DNA of 60,000 bases, taken from contig NC_092680.1 in NCBI RefSeq assembly GCF_964355755.1, positions 19,881,001 to 19,941,000 on the forward strand. Reading direction: 5' to 3'. The notes under the pieces are model-generated. The model saw nothing but the letters and a program-made list of their open reading frames with translations, was not told the DNA's origin and searched no databases. Shown here piece by piece: positions 47,901 to 59,000 of this stretch. The translations under genes were made by a program, and so were the position numbers. Within the stretch, counting starts at the first letter, position 1. Each line of letters opens with the position of its first letter. Origin of the DNA: Antedon mediterranea. Its lineage: Eukaryota; Echinodermata; Crinoidea; Comatulida; Antedonidae.

Positions 47901-49845
47901 CTATGTGACATGAGATGATATCATTCTATTCTCATATCATCAAGTCATCGTAAGTTCAATGTCACTTTTATCACAACTTATATCTTTCATTTATGAATTT
48001 AAAGTAATAAGGTCTTTCACCTCCCTTTCTGAGAATCTGTTTTTTGTCAATTTACAATCTACCTTTCATCTAACCAATGCACCTTTCAGAAGTCCCAACT
48101 AAAGAAGACACGCACCCCTTATATTTACATTGTGTTTACGAGAGATTAAGATCATGATACGTTGATCAGTGTACACAGTATGTGATATTTTGGTACCGTA
48201 TCAATTTTCAAGGTTTTTCTTTAAACTGCCTCGTTTTATTTTCATTCTGAAATTAGCAACATGTCTATCGCCACATGATGTTATTCATGCAACTAACTAG
48301 AATATAATATTTACTTAAACTATTGAATGTGTATTACTATCAACGTTTAGGTGTAGGCCTATATTTTCTATTAATAAAAGATACATTACGAATACCCTAT
48401 ATTATTAAAACATCTTAAATTAGGACTACAGTCACAAACATACACTTTTCATAACTCAACCTTGATTGTCTTTATACATCCTCTATAAATAAGGTGAAAC
48501 AAAAAAAAAATAAAAAAAAATAAATACAAAAATTAAAAAAAAAAGTTCGTATCGTTACTACCGATGATGAATGAATAATTTACATATACTAAAATATACA
48601 TTATGACATAAGCCACGTTACTTAATATGACTTGTATTTATTGCTCGTCAGTTGTGTTACACATCACTCGTGTATAACGAAAGATGCTAACTAATCTCTT
48701 GTTTAATATTACAACGAGTCATCTTTAATTGAGCAACCCCAGTCTCATTTTGAAATAGACACCAGGTACATCCTGTTTCCAAAGATTATTTTCATATAAA
48801 TATCACACACACCTGCAGGCAATAGATCAATAACCCATCTTTTAAAAACAAGTGGAAATGTACTCTAACAAATATTAACTACACCATAATTAACAGAGAA
48901 TTAATGCTTAACAATAAAGAAGTAAGCAGCTCAATATAGTAACAAGTAGTAGTAGTGATGCTTTATTAAGAAGCGAATTCTATGAATTATATTTTCAGAA
49001 AATGAGATAACTGTACAGCTAACACACAGAAAGTAAAAACAATAACAAAAAATGAGGATTGAGACACTGTATAGAGATTAGAAAATGTATACCTTGATGG
49101 AAAAAATAAGTTAATAATTCGGAAAAATTACGCATTTCACCAATATATGCACTGAAATAGCATACTTTTTAAGGGTTTCTAAAAATACATTCATACAAGG
49201 TTAAATTAATTTACTAACTAAATGTTAATTTTTGTCATCCACGCATTACATAAGTTAATAGTTAATGTTAATATATAGCGCGTTCGACAAACAATGTCGT
49301 CTCAATGCGCTTTGGTGAAGTGAGGAAATAAATAAATAAATATCCAGAAAAGTTTTTAAACAATGAAGAATAATGTAATAATAAGTCACCAATAATACGT
49401 CACCATGTCAGTAATAATCAGGGTCAACTGTCGAAAACAGACTGGAAATAATAAAGATATTAATTATAACTCAAATATTTAGTACATCAGGAAAAGAATA
49501 CGACAAATAACTCGTCATGACGACCATTTCCAATATGTTTTAGAAACGATAGAGGGAAGCATTCACATGTTCTTAAAGAACATTTGAACTTTAATTATAC
49601 ATATTTAAACGTTTAAAAATCTTCTAATTAGCATTAAGAAAGTTTGCACATAAAGTTGCATGGTATTTGAGGTGCTGACTGATGCATGGTGAAAGTGTGC
49701 AGTATGCTACTAGGCATACGGTCTTTATCAACGGTGAATTGTGAAGTTCAAATTGCAATTGGTAGTCCAGAATTGGTTATAAAATATCTATCTTATCAAT
49801 AAATGCTCTCAATATTATATACAAATAAAATTTAATTAAAATAGT
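47901..49845. other. AT-rich region downstream of the sodium channel gene
   Basis: No gene recognised. A-rich tracts at 48490-48545 and TATAGCGCGTTCGACAAACA followed by CAATGCGCTT at 49275-49310, a style seen in dispersed repeats. Poly(A) signals of the channel gene should lie here; only an ATTAAA variant close to 49830 was noted. Confidence 0.5.
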
Positions 49846-50052
49846 TTAATTCATTGTAAAGACGTTTCCATTTACTTTTCTTGTCGGTCCGACTGGGGTC
49901 TTTGCCAAGTTACTTTTGGATTTCAGTATGGTTTTGTAGAAGAAAAATCGCGATAAGTTTAAACACAGCTCAACTGCTTCGAAAACGGTGAGAATTGATA
50001 GCCCAAGCCAGAGTCCGACAAGGCCACCTACTGCCCCAACCAAGTCAATTGA
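49846..50052 (-). CDS. Sodium channel last exon: TM2 and cytoplasmic tail
   Basis: 207 bases from acceptor TTTTTTTCAG to TAA at 49846-49848. Reads SIDLVGAVGGLVGLWLGLSI LTVFEAVELCLNLSRFFFYK, TM2 with the GLS filter and the conserved FE after it, and a 30-residue basic tail. Confidence 0.97.
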   Translation of the reverse strand, partial: SIDLVGAVGGLVGLWLGLSILTVFEAVELCLNLSRFFFYKTILKSKSNLAKTPVGPTRKVNGNVFTMN

Positions 50053-53000
50053 CTGAAAAAAATCAAACATCGTTGTTAATTATCAAAGTTAATATTAGGG
50101 ACAACATGTAAATATTCTTTGAAACAAAGGTCAGTTCAAACGAGAGGAATAGAAGAAATACAGAAAAAAAGAGAAGAACATGGTGATAAGCATGGAAAAG
50201 TAAAGAAGTAAAAAAAGCATGATAAATTAGAAAAAAGGAAAAGTAATAAAAGGGTAGAAGAAGGAAGAGGAAACAATAATGAAGAAGTGAAGAGAAGAAT
50301 CGGAAAAGGACATAAAATAATGGCAGAATAAAGAGGAAAAGGATTAGCAGGAAGTAGACGAAGTAGCAAAAGATAAAGAACTAGAAAACGAATAGTAACA
50401 ACTGAACTTCAAAATAATGATAATTACCGTATATGTATAACTCTGTTTTATTATTTCAAAGTTGAGATCTTGGTAATATATGTCCAACGCAAGTAGATTT
50501 TGCCTAAGTGTAAAAAAAAAAATTGAATTGTAGAATGGCAACATTAGCAAACTATATAATTACGTACACCTCTGCCGATCATTGAAAGCACACCCGTCGA
50601 ATGAATGTTGATAACAAATTAAATGTATATACATTGTACAAGACGAATAATTGTGTTTGTAAGATAAATAAATAATTTCCTTTAGGAAAAGAGAAGATTC
50701 CCAACGGACGAAACAAGTTCAGTTAATATAGACCTAGGTTAATACCGTGAGTATGGCCTATGGAATAAGTAGAAAGAACAATAATTAGGACATTTTGATG
50801 AGGATGGTGATAATAATCATGTTGATGGGACATTTTGCATAGACGTATCGATGATGTCACCTGCTGTAACATCATCAGCGTAAAAGAAACAAAATTATAT
50901 ACTAGAGCTGCAAATCAAAACACCCGTTGGTGGCGCTACGTAAAAAGAAACCACAACTTCATACTTGAGTCACAACAATCTCAGTGATGAATACGATACA
51001 ATTATTTGTGAAGTGATGTAATGGCAATTATAACGATTAAACAATTCTAACCTGATAGATTCACTGTCTTTGCAATCGTCCTCCAAAACACGTCTTAAAG
51101 GTTTAGAGAAATTGAACAAACTTTGTTTTAGATTTTCCTTGTGAATAAAAAAAAGAGTATTTTTCATAAAACAAATACCAATAATTCATATTCAAATATC
51201 ATATAATTATTATTCTTATAAAACAAGGAGTATTTATTGCTAAGAAACTATTTTTAAACGGAAGTGGATCATTAGAGAGTTTCAATTTGCGATGACCTAC
51301 GACTTATGACTTATGAACCATTACCAGTAACTGGTAGTCATAGTTTTGGCAAATTTAGTCTTTAGATCCAATTCCGTCGATTCTAGGTAACTTTCTTAGA
51401 ATATGTATCACTGTGAATTTTAACTTTTCAACCCTTGTTTTTTGGGGTAAATTAGATTGGAGACAAACGCACAAGTATATGGTAAGAGAATTACAATGAA
51501 AGTACAACGCAAGTTATTTGACCAATGGCAAGGAACACAGTTCGAATAATCCATCGCTTTTGGTCAAATTACTTGCGATGCTTTCCCTCGTAGCCAATAA
51601 CCAACACCATTCAAATACTTACTTTGTAGTTTTTTGAAGGCCAGTAAGACATCGAAATGTCACTATTGTAGCTGATAGTTCTAATTAAAAAAAAGAAGAT
51701 TATCTTTACTCACTTGAAAGTGAATTTCGAAGATAATGTGCTTATCTTCCAGTCGAAACGCCTGAATATTATGTTTGTAGGTTACTGTATCGAAGGTCTG
51801 TAGCGAGTGAGTGGCCGAGCGGGTAAGCCAGTGGAATCGTAATACATAGCCATAACATCGGCAAGGCTAGCTCGCTCCATGGTTCTGGTAGAACAAGTCT
51901 TCTCAGATAAGGACTATACACCGTAGGTTCAGTGTACACATCTGGTTCATGTGTACTTTAAAGAACCTAGTACATCGTTCGAGACGAGTAGGTGTATTAG
52001 TTCACACACGGCCACTGTCACAAACTCATATATATATATATATACACTGGGCCCTCTGAAAGAACAGTCTTAGACTGTATATTTAGACTTGGTGACGTAC
52101 CTGCATGGCTGTTCGCAGGGACACCCGTCACTTAGATAAGTGAAATTCTTGGCGAAATCTTCAACACATTCATCTTTCAATAAAAACAATAAATACAATA
52201 TCATTGATTTAATTCACATCAATGAAAAATATATCGTGCTCTTATCTATGTTTGTATCTCGATAATAGGTAATATATATTGTGATTGGCTGTTTTGTATC
52301 ACGTGCTCTAGGCTATTTAATCGCATTCAACAGTTAGAATTAATCAATGGTACTAATTAACGATCAGCCTTTTTGCAAACAAATTGCGAATTTTGTTCCA
52401 TTCTGTAATAGGCCTACCATTATAATGTTGCTGTTTAAATATGTGTGATGATGTGATATTTGTTTTTGTTTACCCTCTGTATGATTAGAAAGGTCACATG
52501 CCCTTACTGTCTTTTCTTCTATACTCAAATGCGTCTCGTTGTTAGGATAGTATACGTCATAACATTTACATGTTTCGATTAGTTTTTGTTGGTAGCAAGT
52601 CTTAGTACAGGTCTGAAACAGAAACAAATAAATATAAACTTTCTAAAAAACATGTTCTTACAGCAAAATAATTGTTATGTTTTACTTTATCAAACCATCA
52701 CTTCTACTACTGTCCTGCTACTTCACTGTATCAATGTCTATAATATAGGCCTACCGCCTGTGTATAATACAGAAATACATCTTTACAAAATTCAAACATT
52801 TGGAAAGCCGCAAGTTCCATCATACCGTATAACTAATATTGTAAATTGTGATTGTTTTTATTAAGCATACTGCCCTCAATGAAGTGCAATAATGTTAAAG
52901 TCTCAAGCAATCGACTGCTGACTAAATTGTTTTTTTTTTCTGCACTGGTCATCCTCCGTATCATCAAATCATGCCATCACAATCATTTTAATCATCGTCA

Positions 53001-56000
53001 TCTTATCATAACATCAGCATCTTCATTTAGCTACTAACCTGTTGACTGTATCTCACTCCATACATTGAATAGTGATCAACATAGTCTTCAGTATCTTCTA
53101 AGGACATACAAGGTCTTAATGATCTTGATATTCGGTCAATTTTCACCTGTAATGTGTAATTTGATTAATGAAGCTACTTCATTTTCTTGTGCTACTTTAT
53201 TCGCTGTTTAAAATATTTTCCTAAAAAACTACTGACATTAGAATGTTTCAGTACATACATTCAAACATTTTCTGCTTTAAGTTTGTTAAAAACAAATTTT
53301 ATAACAAGAAGAATGTTACAAATGATGTCGGTCACCAATAGATAATAGACGAGAGAATAGGCTGCACTAACTTTATATACAAAAACACACACACAAAAGG
53401 TAAGTTAATGTAAATTCAATTTCTTTATATAATTGTTCGTATATTTCTGTTTATGAATGTTAATGAATTTCATTGGAGATTTCATCCCTTTTTGTGGACA
53501 GACACGAAAGTGTAATATTCCACAAGAAATCGATTGATTGACTCGGTATTATAGTTCGTTCTTACAATGTAAATCTAATTTACATTGAAACTATAGGCTA
53601 TAATTGACAGGTCTCTTTTGATAATGCCATCAGACAATAATGACAAACACTAACTTTCACATTATAATGATGATAAACAATCATACAGTTATTTTCAAGA
53701 GAATATCAGTGTGTATTGTAGTGTGTATTATAGAAGAGGAATGAATATCCAATATTCAGTATTTAAAATTTTCTTTTTCAAATAATAAACAAAACATATA
53801 ATTAAAAAAATCATTAGTCTCTCCATGAAAGGCATCTTTAATTCATTACGAATAAAGTCAATATAAATATAGTGACAGGAGACAGTTTAGACTAGGGAAA
53901 AGAACAGGAATGAATATTCAATTCAAAATTTAATTTTCGTTTTAAAATAATAAACAATATATAAATGAATGAATGAAAAAGGAAGCACAAAAAGCCTCTT
54001 GAATTAATTACGATTAAAAACAAAATATATTATTGCTGCATTTATAAAAACAGTTTAGGTATTAAGAGATAGACAATACATATGGAACGATTAATTGAAA
54101 GTTCAACATCATCTAACTATACTTATCTCCTTAATCACCAACCCCCTTCCCCTCCACACACTCTATTCACTAGAGACGGACGGACGGAAATGTAAATAAA
54201 TAAGCACAAAATATGTTCAACTTCAAACAATATTCCTAGGCTTCTTTGTGTTTATAAAGATAGCATATGATCTTACTTTTCTTAATGCGATTGATGTGTG
54301 GTAGCCAGGTGGAACAAAGTAACCCTCGTCCTCTGGAAAGGGCATTCTGTTTTGGTCGTGAACCACAACCCGTACCCCTGCGCTAGACGAAACATCATAC
54401 AGATATTCATCTTGCTCAATAAACAACACCAAACGCAAACCTGCAATAACAATACATCATCATTATTTTTTTATATTCCTTCCAGCAGACAAATAAACAG
54501 AATACAAAAACAAACATGATACAAAAACAAAAGAAGTGGAGAGCTGAGGAGAGCAAGTACAATAACCCCTCCACGCTAACTTCCAGTATATTAAATAATT
54601 ATTACAAATAACATTAAAATAATAGAAATATGTTTATATACAACAAAAATATTATTGCATTATTAGTTAGTATACGAGTGCTTGCAAAAATGTGAACGCA
54701 TTTTGACTTTAAACTATTATCTGAAAGGAAAGTAAATGTTTTAATTGAGAATACAGTACTTTAGTATTGCAAAGTAAATGGAACGAGTTGAGTTGTGGCT
54801 TGGTGGTTATGATGCTTGGCTACCACTCCAAGGGTCCTGGGTTCGAATCCCGTCAGGATTTCTAAGGACAAAATTACAACTCTACCCCAAAAGACTTGTA
54901 ATAAGACTTTATTTATGTAGAGCATCTTGTGTATATGTTTGTCTTGTGAACCTCTGAGGGTCCCTAATGATCAGCAATTGCTGGATGGATCACCCTTATT
55001 AAAATATGGTAAAAAAACACACAAAAAAACTAACAGTTTTTGACATGATGTTAGTCTGAACATTTCTATATCAAGGTGGTATAGATACAGATTTTGAGTG
55101 CCATCATTTCACTAACATTCAAGATCAATCAGGCTAATCAACGCAAATCGCTCATTCTCCTTATACACTTATTTACGGTATATATGTTTTAATAAAACAC
55201 ATTTAACAAATTTACTAATAAAATAAAACGAAAAGATACGAATGCATTTACTCCTTGTGAGTGTCGCATACACCACGCTCTTATGAGTTAATCAAACATA
55301 ACATATTCTCCTTATTCTAATAAAATGATATTATAATATGTTCAGATGTTTTCGATATAATATCAAAACAATTTTTGAAACGAAAACAATCCTATACTAA
55401 TGAACCTTAATATACTTTACCTGAACTTGGTCCAGACGATTTAGTCCGTTTTGTCGTAAAATCTGATATTTTGTCCTTTTTTCTATTGAAGGTATAGCAG
55501 TTACCATGAAATGAGTTGAAATATTCAAAGGTAAAATTTCTAAAAAAAAAATGTTACATAGCATTATTATAATAATAAATAACAAGTATTAGGAGATGTG
55601 ATAATCAGTTTTATTATTATACGGTATTTTAACGGATATAATGTTTTTGTACGTTGGTCCACCTGTCCATATGTAACTTCCCTTAACACAAACCATAATT
55701 ATGAATTATAAGTGAATTACCAGTTAATAAAATATTTTAGTGTTTTTATTGATTGATATATAATAATTATATTATGTACAGTAATTCCATTTGTTACGCA
55801 ACCGTAGCTCGTTCCGCGATGTTGTAAAAATACTTCAAAGTGTCGTGAAAACTGTTTGTTCAATGCTAATATACAAAGGTGTTCAACCACTTAAGCAAAA
55901 TAATTAATATCATATGTATTGAAATTTACGTTTGCGTTTTTGAAGATCAAGAATATCAGATTAAAAATCACCATAAAAATGTTATTGTTTAATCTTCATG

Positions 56001-59000
56001 GTGTTTAGAAAATAATAATTATCATATTGTTTGAAGGTTTGTATGATGAAATCAAATGCTGATATGAAGTGTACCGCAACTTTATATCAACAATAATTAT
56101 CATAATATTGCGTGGGATAAATAAACAAAAAGTCTTACTCATGAGAACAGGCAAATCCTGCCCATGAGCAGCTGACCAGCAAATCTTTTATCTGGTGTCC
56201 GAGTTTCTTTCTTTCTTCAAGGTTTTGGTCAGAAAGTAAGGTTGCAAGTGTTTCCATTTCCTCACGAGCCATTGTCTCAGTCTCATATGCATCAGGCTTC
56301 GAGATAAAGTAGTCCCAACCTTGGTATTCCACTTCTTCCACCGGCCCTACATCATTGGGTCCATTTTCTTCTTCTGGTGGTAATCCATCACACTACAACA
56401 CATTAAAAAAATAAATAAAACAAGTTGAGTACAAGTTTTAAAGGCCAGGTGCGGGCCAAAAATTTCTATTGATCATACATTCCAATAATTATCGATCTAT
56501 AGATTCCCCTATGTTTCATAGTTTTGGAATTTTATTTGTGTTACACGAGCTTGTTGAAAATAAGCACTTTCTTATATTACACAGTAACATCTCTATTCTT
56601 TTGTACACAAATTTTGTAAATAGAGAAGCATTTTAAAAAGCTATGAAAAATAAACGGTGTGGTACAAAATGTTATCAGATGACTAAATATAGGTAATATA
56701 ACTTGAATTTTACATTTCTGGTATTTTAATTCAACTTCAGATTTTTATTTTTATGCCATAGCAACAATTATCCACCGTATATTCACCATTTTTTTCACCT
56801 TCTAGGGAGTCACCAGACATGTTATTACATTAGGTTAAACTACCTTACTACTGAAAAAAAGTCTTCCTGCTTTTTATGGCAGAATTTTGTAAAATGTTGA
56901 ATTTGACCATATTAAGGGATTCATGTTTTTTCGTCTTGATTTCTGTTACAAATATTTGATTTATGTACAATTAACCAGATATTATATTTAAAATTCTTGT
57001 CTGTACCTGAGCTTAAAGTTAAAACATGAAATCCTATTAAATCTAAAAAGCGTGATTGCAATTAATTTTATATGATAAATTAAAAAAAATTATAATAAGA
57101 AAACATTACAACGATTGATTTGTTTATCGACCAAATGGCCCCTATGGCAAGGTGATCAAGTAATCGATTATAGACAAAGCCAGCCGTTTACTTTTTAAAA
57201 TGTTTTCTTTCAGACATCTATCAAGTATCGATTTAGATGTACTATAATTAATTGACTGGTATATCTTTATTCAAAAATGAAAACAACAAATTTACAAAAA
57301 AATTCATAAAATATAGCAGCATTTAGGGACGCATGCGTCCCAAGCTGAATTGCATTTCATGATAACATTAAAACAAGTGAAAACAATTTAAAAAAAAAAA
57401 AAAGGATCGAAGGGCGCAACTCACAAATTAAATTCGTTGATTAAGTTAATCAAATAAGGTAGAGGACTGTTACTATGGTTCAGAATATCAGATATGCGTA
57501 CACAGAGTTTATATTGATTATAACTTTAAGTATGGAACACAATTTAAAAACGGTATTCTAATATAAATAATACATAGAAATGTTTGTTTGTCGATAATAT
57601 TGCCTGAGAAATTTATTTAGAAAAATTGAACTTCTATATTATGATAATATTGATTGATGAGCAAAGTAAATTATTATATTTGATTCGAATGCTGATTTTT
57701 TTTTTGTATTTGGTATAAACCGTTTTCTTTTCAGATTTGAAACATTTGAACATTGATATTGTGTATCAGTTGAGGCAACAAATAGATAATGTGACATGCC
57801 TCGAGATAATTTAATTTATCATACTATTATTGTAGTAATGATTGCAAAAACAAACCAATTAAACATAATATAATATGGAAATCAAGAATAACAGTTATTA
57901 AAGGGTTTATCAAGATTTAAAAAAAAATCTTTTCAGATTTGAAACATTTGAACATTGATATTGTGTATCAGTTGAGGCAACAAAGAGATAATGTGAAATT
58001 CCCTGAGATAATTTAATTTATCACACTATTATTGTATTAATGATTGCAAAAACAAACCAATTAAACATAATATAATATGGAAATCAAGAATAAAAGTTAT
58101 TAAACGGTTTATCAAGTTTTAAAAAAAATTGAAATTAAGGGAACATGAAGTTTATTCTTGGAAATGAATATTTCGTTTGAAGATTTTAATGAACTGACTG
58201 ATACATTTTGAAAAAAGACTCTCGTAGTTTTAGAGAGAATGTATTTTTGGGAAGAAATAAATATTGTTAATATAATAATACTGTATTAATTCGTTTCAGT
58301 AGAAGAGAGAAGTTTTTCACTCTATTCTTTCCACTCTGGCTATATCATTTCTTAAGTTCTTTTAGTTCAAATCATGCACTTCTTATTTTTGTGGATATTA
58401 TTTTAATTGTGAATTTAAATATAAATAAACTTACCTGATCGCTTTCTTTTTTCTTATTAGAATCTTGTAATTCTGGATCGCTTACGTTTTCCAGTTTCGA
58501 CACTCGAATCGGATTGATATTACAAATGGTAACAGCAGGGAATTCTAGCTCACTATTATATTCAATATCAAGCTGAACATCAACCGGGTACGTTAAAAAC
58601 TTTTCCACAAGTTCTTTACTCTGATAAATTAAAAATCCAACTGCAATTGAGAACAGAAGGCTCCAGATAATCTTTCCTATCGTTGTTTCCGATCGAAGAA
58701 TATTTGGTATTCCATGAGCAGTTGTGTTTTCAAATACGGTACACATCATATTTTTGAACGTTTTTTCTTCTTTTGTTCCACTACTCGTTGGAGAATCTTG
58801 TTTGTCAACAAATGCGTTTCTGTATTGGGTTCCTCCGTACGGAGGTTCCAGTTGGTTCGCCATTTCCAATGATGTTTTAAAGTCAGGGTAGGCTACGATA
58901 AACCTTCTTTTTCTGATGTCATCGAATACGTACGACTCGTTGACGTTGTCATGTCGAAATGCAGGGCCAATTATAGAATCTTTAAAATAAGTACACACAT

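Noticed and set aside
50136-50369. 77-codon minus frame rich in Leu/Phe/Ser
   Set aside because: By-product of the purine-rich tract in the last sodium channel intron.
54794-54862. Possible tRNA gene with a good box B
   Set aside because: Acceptor ends do not pair, the anticodon loop is irregular, and a SINE tail follows directly.
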